From Streptomyces niger (GTDB lineage Bacteria; Actinomycetota; Actinomycetes; Streptomycetales; Streptomycetaceae), in contig NZ_JOFQ01000016.1 of NCBI RefSeq assembly GCF_000718305.1, forward strand, positions 1 through 64,000: a DNA stretch of 64,000 bases. The letters run 5' to 3'. Under the pieces are notes generated by a model. That model was not told where the DNA came from. It saw only the letters and a list, made by a program, of their open reading frames with translations, and searched no databases. Numbering within the stretch: the stretch's first letter is position 1; each line of letters starts with the position of its first letter. This document shows, in pieces, positions 45,684 through 54,662 of this stretch. A program made the position numbers and the translations under genes.

Positions 45684-46298
45684 TCAGCGGCTCCCGTTGC
45701 CCGCGCTGTCCAGTCTCGCCAGCGAGGCCGCCGCGGCGGCGGCCAGGCGCGGGTGGTCCAGCGCCGAGGTGAGGGCCGGGACGGCGCGCCGGTCGCCGAG
45801 CGCCCCCAGGCCCTCCACGCAGGCCAGCGCGACGCGCCAGTACGGGGTGTGCGGGGTGAGGAGGCGTTCGAGGGTGGAGATCAGGGCCGGGACGGACTCC
45901 GGAGCGCGGAGATCGACCAGGAGGCGCACGGGGTGCAGCGCATAGGCGGTGCGGAGGGGGTTGGTGGCGAGGGCCGCGGCGGCACGCGCCGTGCGGGGGT
46001 CGCCGAGGCGGGCCAGCGCGTGCGCGGCCGTGGCGCAGCGGACGGGGTCGCGGTAGTTCAGCAGCAGGACGAGCGTCTCGAAGGCGCGGCGGTCGCCGGC
46101 GCAGCCCAATGAGAAGGCGGCGATCTCGCGGGTCCACAGGGGACGCTCGACGGCGGTGAGCATTCTGGCCAGCTCCTCGCGCCCGGCCGGGGTGTTCTTG
46201 CGGGCGAGGCCCAGGAGGCGCTCGTAGGTGACGAGATCGGCGGGTGACCGCAGCTCGCCCCGTACCCGGTCGGTCAACTCGTGGAAGTGGTCTTCCAT
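45684..46298 (-). CDS. HEAT-repeat protein
   Basis: Protein of 204 residues made of repeated helical pairs: CAGDRRAFETLVLLLNYRDPVRCATAAHALARLGDPRTARAAAALA, then APESVPALISTLERLLTP and LGDRRAVPALTSALDHPRLAAAAAASLARL. This is a HEAT/PBS-lyase-like solenoid, a protein-interaction scaffold. No catalytic residues are visible. The ATG has GGAGGA nine bases upstream. It converges on the GNAT gene with an 8-bp gap. Confidence 0.75.
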   Translation of the reverse strand: MEDHFHELTDRVRGELRSPADLVTYERLLGLARKNTPAGREELARMLTAVERPLWTREIAAFSLGCAGDRRAFETLVLLLNYRDPVRCATAAHALARLGDPRTARAAAALATNPLRTAYALHPVRLLVDLRAPESVPALISTLERLLTPHTPYWRVALACVEGLGALGDRRAVPALTSALDHPRLAAAAAASLARLDSAGNGSR

Positions 46299-46629
46299 TT
46301 GTGTGGCTCCTCCCCCACTGCCTCGACGTGGCCCGCGCCACAGATTAATTCCCCCTTTTCCCCCTGGCGCTTGCCGTTACCCGCGAGTTAATCTGCTGGC
46401 ACGAGCAGCACCCCTGCTCCGGCGGCCTGGTGACGCAGCCGCCATGAGTGAAGTCGGTTCGGCACCGCACAGCACGACACACAGCGAGTGACCGGCAGCG
46501 ATCCCGGGACAGGGTCCGCCGCGCAGCTCCCTCCGTACGCGCCTCTCGACCGCGTCGACCGCGTGTGCGCCTCACCCTCAGTCGTCACTTCTCCCCTGCC
46601 CGCAGGGGAACACCCTCAGGAGTCTCGCG
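46299..46629. promoter_or_regulatory. Upstream region of the 3-hydroxyacyl-CoA dehydrogenase
   Basis: Contains two AT-rich arms, CAGATTAA (46341-46348) and TTAATCTG (46388-46395), perfectly inverted and 39 bp apart. A small hairpin CCCCTGC-CC-GCAGGGG (46593-46608) lies just before the Shine-Dalgarno AGGAG. Nothing else is recognised. Confidence 0.4.
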
Positions 46630-48456
46630 ATGGGCCTCTCGTCCACCCCTGATTCGCAGCTGCCCCCCGCCACCGCCGCCTCCGGTATCGCCACGGTCGC
46701 CGTCGTCGGCCTGGGCACGATGGGCACCGGCATCGCCGAGGTGCTCGCCCGCGCCGGCCGCGAGGTCATCGGCATCGACATCGACGACGCCGCGGTCCGC
46801 CGCTCCGTCGCCACCCTGGAGTCCTCCACCGCCCGCGCCGTGCGCCGCGAGCGGCTCACCGAGCGGGAGCGGGCCGACGCGCTCGCCCGGTTCCGTACCT
46901 TCTCCGACCTGCAGGCGGCCGCCGAGGCCGACCTGGTGATCGAGGTGGTGCCGGAGGACTACGAGCTCAAGCGGCAGATCTTCACCGCGCTGGACTCCAT
47001 CGTCCGCCCGGACACGGTCCTGGCCACCGGCACCAACTCCCTCTCGGTGACCCGGCTCGCCGCCGACTCCCAGCGCCCCGAGCGCGTGCTCGGCCTGCAC
47101 TTCTTCGCCCCGGCGCCGGCCATGAAACTGGTCGAGGTGGCCTCCTCCGTGCTCACCGCGCCGACCGCCGTCGCGGCCGTCACCGAACTCGCCCGCGAGC
47201 TGGGCAAGGACCCGATCGCGGTGGGCGACCGCCCCGGCTTCGTCGCCGACGGCCTGCTCTTCGGCTACCTGAACCAGGCCGCCGCCATGTACGAGGCCAA
47301 GTACGCGACCCGTGAGGACATCGACGCGGCCATGCGGCTGGGCTGCGGCCTGCCCATGGGCCCGCTGGCGCTGCTGGACCTGATCGGCATCGACACCGCC
47401 CGTACGGTGCTGCAGGCCATGTACGCCGCCTCACACGACCGGCTGCACGCGCCCGCGCCGATCCTCGGCCAGCTCGCCGAGGCCGGGCTGACCGGCCGCA
47501 AGGCGGGCCGCGGCTTCTACACGTACGAGACGCCCGGCTCCGCGACGGTCGTGCCGGACGGCGGGACCCCCGACGCGCAGCACGAGCAGGCCGGCTCGCG
47601 CACGGTGCGCAGCGTCGGCGTGGCCGGGTCCGGGACGATGGCGAGCGGCATCGCGGAGGTCTTCGCGAAGTCCGGCTTCCAGGTCGTGCTCGCGGCCCGC
47701 AGCCAGGAGAAGGCGGACCGGGCCAAGGCCCTGGTCGAGAAGTCGCTGAACCGGTCGGTGGCCAAGGGCCGGCTGACCGAGGAGGCCCGGGACGCGGCGC
47801 TGGCGGCGATCACCCCCGCGGACTCGCTGGACGCCTTCGCCGACGTGGACCTGGCCGTCGAGGCGGTGGCCGAGGACCTGGCGGTCAAGCAGCAGCTGTT
47901 CGCGACGCTGGACAAGGTCTGCAAGCCGGGCGCGGTGCTGGCCACCACCACCTCCTCGCTGCCGGTCGTGGCGTGCGCGCGGGCCACCTCGCGCCCGCAG
48001 GACGTCATCGGGATGCACTTCTTCAACCCGGCGCCCGCCATGAAGCTGGTCGAGGTCGTCCGGACGGTGCTGACCGCCGACGACGTGCACGCCACCGTGC
48101 GCGCGGTCTGCGCCAAGGTCCGCAAGCACCCCGTGGACTGCGGCGACCGGGCGGGCTTCATCGTGAACGCGCTGCTCTTCCCGTACCTGAACAACGCGGT
48201 GAAGATGGTGCAGGAGCACTACGCCTCGCCGGACGACATCGACACCGCGATGAAGCTGGGCGGCGGTTACCCGATGGGCCCCTTCGAACTGCTCGACGTG
48301 GTGGGCCTGGACGTCTCGCTGGCCATCGAGAAGGTGCTGCACCAGGAGTTCCGCGACCCGGGCCTGGCTCCGGCGCCGCTGCTGGAGCACCTCGTCGCCG
48401 CGGGCTGCCTCGGCCGCAAGACCGGCCGCGGCTTCCGTGAGTACGCCAAGCGCTGA
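46630..48456 (+). CDS. Two-domain 3-hydroxybutyryl-CoA dehydrogenase
   Basis: Protein of 608 residues made of two full 3-hydroxyacyl-CoA dehydrogenase units (about 20-300 and 318-606), each with a Rossmann motif (GLGTMGTGIAEV; GSGTMASGIAEV) and a catalytic His (LHFFAPAP; MHFFNPAP). The first copy has Ala where the second keeps the usual Asn of HFFNP, and NSLSV for SSL, so it may be impaired. The reaction interconverts acetoacetyl-CoA and 3-hydroxybutyryl-CoA, feeding crotonyl-CoA into the pathway of the downstream genes. ATG with AGGAGT upstream. The same gene stands beside the ccr locus in other Streptomyces. Confidence 0.9.
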   Translation: MGLSSTPDSQLPPATAASGIATVAVVGLGTMGTGIAEVLARAGREVIGIDIDDAAVRRSVATLESSTARAVRRERLTERERADALARFRTFSDLQAAAEADLVIEVVPEDYELKRQIFTALDSIVRPDTVLATGTNSLSVTRLAADSQRPERVLGLHFFAPAPAMKLVEVASSVLTAPTAVAAVTELARELGKDPIAVGDRPGFVADGLLFGYLNQAAAMYEAKYATREDIDAAMRLGCGLPMGPLALLDLIGIDTARTVLQAMYAASHDRLHAPAPILGQLAEAGLTGRKAGRGFYTYETPGSATVVPDGGTPDAQHEQAGSRTVRSVGVAGSGTMASGIAEVFAKSGFQVVLAARSQEKADRAKALVEKSLNRSVAKGRLTEEARDAALAAITPADSLDAFADVDLAVEAVAEDLAVKQQLFATLDKVCKPGAVLATTTSSLPVVACARATSRPQDVIGMHFFNPAPAMKLVEVVRTVLTADDVHATVRAVCAKVRKHPVDCGDRAGFIVNALLFPYLNNAVKMVQEHYASPDDIDTAMKLGGGYPMGPFELLDVVGLDVSLAIEKVLHQEFRDPGLAPAPLLEHLVAAGCLGRKTGRGFREYAKR

Positions 48457-48574
48457 CGCCGGGGGCGGCTGGGGCGGGCTGCTCGACCCTCGGGGCGGCC
48501 CGTCCGCTCCCTCCTGGCCGCCCGTCACCCGGGCTGATGGCGCAGGCCGCGGCAATATGAAGTACCGTCCCCAC

Positions 48575-49378
48575 ATGTCCCAGCCCGCTCGTACGCAGCC
48601 CTCCGACGGAAACGACACCACCCCCGGCTCTCGCCGCGCGGCCGCTCAGCGGCTCAAGATGCGCCGCGAATTGGCGGCGGCGGCGATGGAACTGTTCGCG
48701 ACCAAGGGCTACGAAGCGACGACCGTCGACGAGATCGCCGCGGCGGCGGGCGTCGCGCGACGGACGTTTTTCCGCCACTTCCGCTCCAAGGAAGAGGCGA
48801 TCTTCCCCGACCACGACGACACCCTCGTACGGGCCGAAGCGGTGCTGGACGCGGCGCCCGCGCACGAGAACCCGCTGGACACGGTCTGCCGTGGCATCAA
48901 GGAAGTCATGCGGATGTACGCGGCCTCGCCGGCCGTGTCGGTGGCCCGCTACCGCCTGACCCGCGAGGTGCCGACGCTGCGCGAGGCGGAGATCGCCTCG
49001 GTGGCCCGGTACGAGCGGCTCTTCACGCGCTACCTGCTGGGCCACTTCGACGAGGGCGCGCACCGCGAGGGCAACGACGACCCGCTGCTGGCCGAGGTCG
49101 CCGCCTCCGCGGTCGTCACCGCGCACAACCACGTCCTGCGGCGCTGGCTCCGCGCGGGCGCCCAGGGCGATGTGGAATCGCAGCTCGACCACGCCTTCGC
49201 GATCGTCCGCGAGACGTTCGGCACCGGCATCGGGGCCGGCCGGACGCCCGCGGGCCCGCCGCCGGCCGCGACGGCGGCCCGGGAGGGCGAGGTGCTGGTG
49301 ACGGTGGCGCGGACGGACGCGCCGCTCAGCGAGGTCATGCGCACGATCCAGAAGGCGCTGCGCGAGCACAACAGCTGA
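48575..49378 (+). CDS. TetR-family regulator of the ccr locus
   Basis: Protein of 267 residues. The N-terminal TetR helix-turn-helix is AAAAMELFATKGYEATTVDEIAAAAGVARRTFFRHFRSKEEA; the ligand half runs on, with a C-terminal extension of about 60 residues rich in Ala and Pro. It sits between the dehydrogenase and ccr genes in the same direction and is the best candidate to bind the two TGGCAC-N3-GTGCCA sites at 49549-49584. The ATG at 48575 is chosen for a TACCGT box seven bases upstream; an ATG at 48557 is possible. An acyl-CoA effector is an inference. Confidence 0.87.
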   Translation: MSQPARTQPSDGNDTTPGSRRAAAQRLKMRRELAAAAMELFATKGYEATTVDEIAAAAGVARRTFFRHFRSKEEAIFPDHDDTLVRAEAVLDAAPAHENPLDTVCRGIKEVMRMYAASPAVSVARYRLTREVPTLREAEIASVARYERLFTRYLLGHFDEGAHREGNDDPLLAEVAASAVVTAHNHVLRRWLRAGAQGDVESQLDHAFAIVRETFGTGIGAGRTPAGPPPAATAAREGEVLVTVARTDAPLSEVMRTIQKALREHNS

Positions 49379-49393
49379 GCAACGGAGCTGAGG

Positions 49394-49424
49394 AGCGCCG
49401 TCACGTCCTGGACGTGGCGGCGCT
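49394..49424 (+). terminator. Terminator after the TetR gene
   Basis: A 15-bp stem (49394-49408 with 49410-49424) holding one G-U pair, 16 bases after the TetR stop. It isolates the ccr promoter that follows. Confidence 0.8.
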
Positions 49425-49548
49425 TCGCTATGCGACCCGTCAGTAACAAACATCACGCCGACCTCGCCACCCGTACCGAATCGTCCGCTTTCGCGGCGGT
49501 TTATGTTGCTCATGCGTGCCGGGCGGATGACATCTGAGAGAAATTGTT

Positions 49549-49590
49549 GGCACCGAGTGCCTTGTCGGCTGGCACGCGGTGTCATACGTT
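49549..49590 (+). promoter_or_regulatory. ccr promoter with two TetR-type operators
   Basis: TTGTCG (49562-49567), a 17-bp spacer and TACGTT (49585-49590) form a good promoter. Operator 1 is GGCAC-CGA-GTGCC (49549-49561), just above the -35. Operator 2, TGGCAC-GCG-GTGTCA (49570-49584), fills the spacer. Their centres are 22 bp apart, two helical turns. The arrangement implies tight repression. Confidence 0.65.
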
Positions 49591-49596
49591 GATGTT

Positions 49597-49806
49597 GTCC
49601 GGGCGGCCGGCCCACCGAGATCTTCGGCGTACCGGTTGTCCCCGCGTTCCACTGGTCCGCGCGCCCGGATGCCTGCGTCACAGGCAACCTCCCGCGCACA
49701 CCCGCGCCTGCCGAGCACCATCACAGCCGAACCGACGGCACCGCCTTCGCACCACCCCCGACGTTCCCTCAAGCCGTCCCTCATATGGCTTCGCCGGAGG
49801 CACACC
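49597..49806 (+). other. Long 5-prime untranslated region of ccr
   Basis: About 210 bases separate the predicted transcription start from the ccr GTG. It contains a perfect small hairpin TGCCTG-CGTCA-CAGGCA (49670-49686). No known riboswitch fold or upstream gene was recognised. Confidence 0.4.
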
Positions 49807-51144
49807 GTGAACCACATTCTTGACGCCATCACCGCGCAGGACAGCACCCGCGAGGACTTCGCGAACCTGCCCCTCCCCGATTCGTACCGCGCGGTCACCG
49901 TGCACAAGGACGAGGCCGACATGTTCGCCGGCCTCCCCAGCAACGAGAAGGACCCGCGCAAGTCGCTGCACGTCGAGGACGTGCCGGTGCCGGAGCTGGG
50001 CCCGGGCGAGGCCCTGGTCGCCGTCATGGCGTCCTCGGTCAACTACAACTCCGTCTGGACCTCGATCTTCGAGCCGGTGTCGACCTTCAGCTTCCTGGAG
50101 CGCTACGGCAAGCTCTCCCCGCTGGCCAAGCGGCACGACCTGCCGTACCACATCATCGGCTCCGACCTGGCCGGCGTCGTGCTGCGCACCGGCCCCGGCG
50201 TGAACTCCTGGCACCCCGGTGACGAGGTCGTCGCGCACTGCCTCTCCGTCGAGCTGGAGTCCTCCGACGGCCACAACGACACGATGCTCGACCCCGAGCA
50301 GCGCATCTGGGGCTTCGAGACCAACTTCGGCGGCCTCGCCGAGATCGCGCTCGTGAAGTCCAACCAGCTCATGCCGAAGCCGGACCACCTGAGCTGGGAG
50401 GAGGCGGCGGCCCCCGGCCTGGTGAACTCCACCGCGTACCGCCAGCTGGTCTCCCGCAACGGCGCCGGCATGAAGCAGGGCGACAACGTCCTGATCTGGG
50501 GCGCCTCCGGCGGCCTCGGCAGTTACGCCACCCAGTTCGCGCTGGCCGGCGGCGCCAACCCGATCTGCGTCGTCTCCAGCGAGGACAAGGCGGAGATCTG
50601 CCGGAAGATGGGCGCCGAGGCGATCATCGACCGCAAGGCCGAGGGCTACAAGTTCTGGAAGGACGAGGAGAACCAGGACCCGCGCGAGTGGAAGCGCTTC
50701 GGCAAGCGCATCCGCGAGCTCACCGGCGGCGAGGACATCGACATCGTCTTCGAGCACCCGGGCCGCGAGACCTTCGGCGCCTCCGTGTACGTCACCCGCA
50801 AGGGCGGCACCATCACCACCTGCGCCTCGACCTCCGGCTACATGCACCAGTACGACAACCGCTACCTGTGGATGTCCCTGAAGCGCATCATCGGCTCGCA
50901 CTTCGCCAACTACCGCGAGGCGTGGGAGGCCAACCGCCTGATCGCCAAGGGCAAGATCCACCCGACGCTGTCGAAGACCTACTCCCTGGAGGAGACCGGT
51001 CAGGCCGCGTACGACGTGCACCGCAACCTCCACCAGGGCAAGGTCGGCGTCCTCGCGCTGGCCCCCGAGGAGGGCATGGGCGTCCGCGACCACGAGAAGC
51101 GCGCGAAGCACCTCGACGCCATCAACCGCTTCCGGAACGTCTGA
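49807..51144 (+). CDS. ccr: Crotonyl-CoA carboxylase/reductase
   Basis: Protein of 445 residues, full length for Ccr. The medium-chain reductase core shows VNYNSVWTSIFEPVSTF, the NADPH motif IWGASGGLGSYATQFALAGG, and the CO2-binding neighbourhood FEHPGRETFGASV. It reductively carboxylates crotonyl-CoA to ethylmalonyl-CoA, the key step of the ethylmalonyl-CoA pathway and a source of polyketide extender units. The GTG at 49807 has GGAGG eight bases before it; longer in-frame starts upstream lie in the untranslated leader. First of the ccr-meaA-mcl-mch-acd run. Confidence 0.95.
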   Translation: MNHILDAITAQDSTREDFANLPLPDSYRAVTVHKDEADMFAGLPSNEKDPRKSLHVEDVPVPELGPGEALVAVMASSVNYNSVWTSIFEPVSTFSFLERYGKLSPLAKRHDLPYHIIGSDLAGVVLRTGPGVNSWHPGDEVVAHCLSVELESSDGHNDTMLDPEQRIWGFETNFGGLAEIALVKSNQLMPKPDHLSWEEAAAPGLVNSTAYRQLVSRNGAGMKQGDNVLIWGASGGLGSYATQFALAGGANPICVVSSEDKAEICRKMGAEAIIDRKAEGYKFWKDEENQDPREWKRFGKRIRELTGGEDIDIVFEHPGRETFGASVYVTRKGGTITTCASTSGYMHQYDNRYLWMSLKRIIGSHFANYREAWEANRLIAKGKIHPTLSKTYSLEETGQAAYDVHRNLHQGKVGVLALAPEEGMGVRDHEKRAKHLDAINRFRNV

Positions 51145-51167
51145 ACCGTCTAAGAGGGCGAAGACAC

Positions 51168-53180
51168 ATGACTGAGCGTCAGAAGGATCGTCCGTGGCTG
51201 ATGCGGACGTACGCCGGGCACTCCACCGCCGAGGCGTCCAACGAGCTGTACCGGCGTAACCTCGCCAAGGGCCAGACCGGCCTGTCGGTCGCGTTCGACC
51301 TCCCGACGCAGACCGGTTACGACCCCGACCACGTGCTCGCCCGCGGCGAGGTCGGGCGGGTCGGGGTCCCGGTCTCCCACCTCGGCGACATGCGCCGGCT
51401 GTTCCAGGACATCCCCCTGGAGCAGATGAACACCTCGATGACCATCAACGCGACCGCCATGTGGCTGCTGGCGCTGTACGAGGTGGTCGCCGAGGAGCAG
51501 GGCGCGGACATCTCCAAGCTGTCCGGGACCACGCAGAACGACATCGTGAAGGAGTACCTGTCGCGGGGCACGCACGTGTTCCCGCCCGGGCCCTCCCTGC
51601 GGCTGACCACCGACATGATCACGTACACGGTGGCGCACATCCCGAAGTGGAACCCGATCAACATCTGCAGCTACCACCTGCAGGAGGCCGGGGCCACGCC
51701 GGTGCAGGAGGTCGCGTACGCGATGTCCACCGCCATCGCGGTGCTGGACGCCGTGCGGGACTCCGGGCAGGTGCCGGCGGAGAAGTTCGGCGACGTCGTC
51801 GCGCGGATCTCCTTCTTCGTCAACGCGGGCGTCCGGTTCGTCGAGGAGATGTGCAAGATGCGCGCCTTCGGCCGCATCTGGGACAAGATCACGCGTGAGC
51901 GGTACGGCGTGGAGAACCCCAAGCAGCGCCGCTTCCGCTACGGCGTCCAGGTCAACTCGCTCGGCCTCACCGAGGCGCAGCCCGAGAACAACGTCCAGCG
52001 CATCGTCCTGGAAATGCTGGCCGTCACGCTCTCCAAGGACGCCCGCGCCCGCGCCGTGCAACTGCCCGCCTGGAACGAGGCGCTGGGCCTGCCCCGCCCC
52101 TGGGACCAGCAGTGGTCGCTCCGTATCCAGCAGGTCCTCGCGCACGAGAGCGATCTGCTGGAGTACGAGGACATCTTCGCCGGGTCGCACGTCATCGAGG
52201 CGAAGGTGGATGCGCTGGTCGAGGAGGCGCTGGCCGAGATCGACCGGATCCAGGAGATGGGCGGCGCGATGGCCGCCGTCGAGTCCGGCTACCTGAAGTC
52301 GCAGCTGGTCGCCTCGCACGCGGAGCGGCGCGGCCGGATCGAGGCCGGCGAGGAGAAGATCGTCGGCGTCAACTGCTACGAGTCCACCGAGCCCAACCCG
52401 CTCACCGCCGACCTGGACACCGCCATCATGACGGTGGACCCGGAGAACGAGGCGCGGGTCGTGCAGGCGCTGCACGAGTGGCGGGACTCCCGGGACGAGC
52501 ACCGGGCGCAGGAGGCCCTGTCCGCGCTGAAGAAGGCGGCGGCCGGGGACACCAACCTCTTCGCCGCCACGCTGGAGTGCGCCAGGGCCGGTGTGACGAC
52601 CGGGGAGTGGGCCTGGGCCCTCCGGGACGTCTTCGGCGAGTTCCGGGCCCCCACGGGCGTCTCCAGCGCCCCGCTGGCGGTCCCCGCCGAGGCGGGCAGC
52701 CCCCTCGCGGCCGTCCGCGAGAAGGTGGCCCGTACCGCCGAGGAGCTGGGCAGCGGCAAGCTGCGCCTGCTGGTCGGAAAGCCGGGCCTGGACGGGCACA
52801 GCAACGGCGCCGAGCAGATCGCCGTACGGGCCCGCGACGCCGGCTTCGAAGTGGTCTACCAGGGCATCCGGCTGACCCCCGAGCAGATCGTCTCCGCGGC
52901 CGTCGCGGAGGACGTGCACTGCGTCGGCCTGTCCATCCTCTCCGGCTCGCACGCCGAGCTGGTGCCGGACGTGCTCGCCCGGCTCCGCCGCACCGGCGTG
53001 GACGACATCCCCGTCATCGTCGGCGGCATCATCCCCTCGGCCGACGCGGCAGCGCTGCGCGAGGCCGGTGTCGCCGCCGTCTTCACCCCGAAGGACTTCG
53101 GTATCACGGAGATCATCGGCCGTATCGTCGACGAGATCCGTACCGCGAACAAGCTCGACCCCCTGGAGGTCCCCGCATGA
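51168..53180 (+). CDS. meaA: Ethylmalonyl-CoA mutase (MeaA-like)
   Basis: Protein of 670 residues. The N-terminal TIM barrel is of the methylmalonyl-CoA mutase type (RPWLMRTYAGHSTAEASNELYRRNLAKGQTGLSVAFDLPTQTGYD, NTSMTINATAMWLLALY). The C-terminal cobalamin domain has GKPGLDGHSNGAEQ with the axial His and IPVIVGGIIP. MeaA converts ethylmalonyl-CoA to methylsuccinyl-CoA; its genomic position right after ccr separates it from methylmalonyl-CoA mutase. ATG at 51168 with AGAGGG upstream; the stop overlaps mcl by four bases. Confidence 0.94.
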   Translation: MTERQKDRPWLMRTYAGHSTAEASNELYRRNLAKGQTGLSVAFDLPTQTGYDPDHVLARGEVGRVGVPVSHLGDMRRLFQDIPLEQMNTSMTINATAMWLLALYEVVAEEQGADISKLSGTTQNDIVKEYLSRGTHVFPPGPSLRLTTDMITYTVAHIPKWNPINICSYHLQEAGATPVQEVAYAMSTAIAVLDAVRDSGQVPAEKFGDVVARISFFVNAGVRFVEEMCKMRAFGRIWDKITRERYGVENPKQRRFRYGVQVNSLGLTEAQPENNVQRIVLEMLAVTLSKDARARAVQLPAWNEALGLPRPWDQQWSLRIQQVLAHESDLLEYEDIFAGSHVIEAKVDALVEEALAEIDRIQEMGGAMAAVESGYLKSQLVASHAERRGRIEAGEEKIVGVNCYESTEPNPLTADLDTAIMTVDPENEARVVQALHEWRDSRDEHRAQEALSALKKAAAGDTNLFAATLECARAGVTTGEWAWALRDVFGEFRAPTGVSSAPLAVPAEAGSPLAAVREKVARTAEELGSGKLRLLVGKPGLDGHSNGAEQIAVRARDAGFEVVYQGIRLTPEQIVSAAVAEDVHCVGLSILSGSHAELVPDVLARLRRTGVDDIPVIVGGIIPSADAAALREAGVAAVFTPKDFGITEIIGRIVDEIRTANKLDPLEVPA

Positions 53181-54142
53181 CTGCCCCTGTGAACCGTCTG
53201 CGTCCGCGCCGCTCCTGCCTCGCGGTCCCGGGCAGCAACCCGCGCTTCCTGGAGAAGGCCCAGGGCCTCGCCGCCGACCAGGTCTTCCTGGACCTGGAGG
53301 ACGCCTGCGCGCCGCTCGCCAAGCCGGAGGCCCGGCACACCATCGTGAAGTTCCTCAACGAGGGCGACTGGACGGGCAAGACGCGCGTCGTGCGGGTCAA
53401 CGACTGGACGACCGAGTGGACGTACCGCGACGTCGTGACCGTCGTCGAGGGCGCGGGCCAGAACCTCGACTGCATCATGCTGCCGAAGGTGCAGAGCGCC
53501 GACCAGGTCGTCGCCCTCGACCTCCTGCTCACGCAGATCGAGAAGACGATGGGCTTCGAGGTCGGCCGGATCGGCATCGAGGCGCAGATCGAGAACGCCC
53601 AGGGCCTGAACAACGTCAACGAGATCGCGGCGGCCTCGCCCCGCACCGAGACGATCATCTTCGGCCCGGCCGACTTCATGGCCTCCATCAACATGAAGTC
53701 GCTGGTCGTCGGCGAGCAGCCGCCCGGCTACCCGGCGGACGCCTACCACTTCATCCTGATGAAGATCCTGATGGCGGCCCGCGCCAACGACCTCCAGGCG
53801 ATCGACGGTCCCTACCTCCAGATCAAGAACGTGGACGGCTTCCGCGAGGTCGCCGGGCGCGCCGCGGCGCTGGGCTTCGACGGCAAGTGGGTGCTGCACC
53901 CGGGCCAGGTCGAGGCGGCCAACGAGGTCTTCTCGCCCTCGCAGGAGGACTACGACCACGCCGAGCTGATCCTCGACGCGTACGAGTACTGCACCTCCGA
54001 GGCGGGCGGCAAGAAGGGCTCCGCGATGCTCGGCGACGAGATGATCGACGAGGCCAGCCGCAAGATGGCGCTGGTCATCGCGGGCAAGGGCCGGGCCGCC
54101 GGCATGGAGCGCACCAGCAAGTTCGAAGCCCCGGAGGCGTGA
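53177..54142 (+). CDS. mcl: L-malyl-CoA / beta-methylmalyl-CoA lyase
   Basis: Protein of 321 residues of the HpcH/CitE family: RRSCLAVPGSNPRFLEKAQGLAADQVFLDLEDACAP, RVVRVNDWTTEW, IEAQIENAQGLNNVNEIAAAS (acidic metal ligands) and KWVLHPGQVEAANEVF. It cleaves beta-methylmalyl-CoA to glyoxylate and propionyl-CoA, the exit of the pathway. ATGA overlap with meaA. The family also includes citrate-lyase beta subunits, but the operon fixes the role. Confidence 0.92.
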   Translation: MTAPVNRLRPRRSCLAVPGSNPRFLEKAQGLAADQVFLDLEDACAPLAKPEARHTIVKFLNEGDWTGKTRVVRVNDWTTEWTYRDVVTVVEGAGQNLDCIMLPKVQSADQVVALDLLLTQIEKTMGFEVGRIGIEAQIENAQGLNNVNEIAAASPRTETIIFGPADFMASINMKSLVVGEQPPGYPADAYHFILMKILMAARANDLQAIDGPYLQIKNVDGFREVAGRAAALGFDGKWVLHPGQVEAANEVFSPSQEDYDHAELILDAYEYCTSEAGGKKGSAMLGDEMIDEASRKMALVIAGKGRAAGMERTSKFEAPEA

Positions 54143-54147
54143 GCGAC

Positions 54148-54660
54148 ATGCAGTTCGGCCGCACCTACGAAGAGTTCACCGTCGGCGACGTCTACAAGCA
54201 CTGGCCCGGCAAGACGGTCACCGAGTACGACGACCACCTCTTCTGCCTGCTCACCATGAACCACCACCCGCTCCACATGGACAGCAATTACGCGGAGTCC
54301 ACGACGGACTTCGGCAAGAACGTGGTGGTCGGCAACTACATCTACTCGCTCCTGCTCGGCATGTCCGTGCCGGACGTCTCCGGGAAGGCCATCGCCAACC
54401 TGGAGATCGAGTCGCTGAAGCACGTGGCGCCCACCTTCCACGGCGACACGATCTACGGCGAGACGACCGTGCTGGACAAGACGCCGTCGAAGTCGAAGAA
54501 CGACCGCGGCATCGTCCACGTCGAGACCAAGGGCTACAAGCAGGACGGCACGCTCGTCTGCGTCTTCCGGCGCAAGGTGATGGTGCCGACCGCCACGTAC
54601 ATCAAGGAGCGCGGCGGCGAGCAGCCCGGCCGCCCCGAGCTGCAGGTCAAGGAGAAGTAG
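54148..54660 (+). CDS. mch: MaoC-family mesaconyl-CoA hydratase
   Basis: Protein of 170 residues, single hot-dog hydratase of the MaoC type: GRTYEEFTVGDVYKHWPGKTVTEYDDHLFCLLTMNHHPLHMD carries the catalytic Asp/His pair. In the ethylmalonyl-CoA pathway this activity hydrates mesaconyl-CoA to beta-methylmalyl-CoA. The known Mch of proteobacteria is about twice as long, so this short form would act as a dimer. The ATG at 54148 is better spaced from GGAGG (54133-54137) than a GTG at 54139 that overlaps the mcl stop. Confidence 0.87.
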   Translation: MQFGRTYEEFTVGDVYKHWPGKTVTEYDDHLFCLLTMNHHPLHMDSNYAESTTDFGKNVVVGNYIYSLLLGMSVPDVSGKAIANLEIESLKHVAPTFHGDTIYGETTVLDKTPSKSKNDRGIVHVETKGYKQDGTLVCVFRRKVMVPTATYIKERGGEQPGRPELQVKEK

Positions 54661-54662
54661 CC

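Noticed and set aside
46444..46491. Possible 15-codon leader peptide (MSEVGSAPHSTTHSE) upstream of the hydroxyacyl-CoA dehydrogenase
   Set aside because: No Shine-Dalgarno sequence, no attenuator-like codon run or following terminator; likely chance.
49597..49806. Cobalamin riboswitch before the B12-dependent mutase operon
   Set aside because: No B12-box-like sequence or multi-stem fold was seen; only one small hairpin is present.
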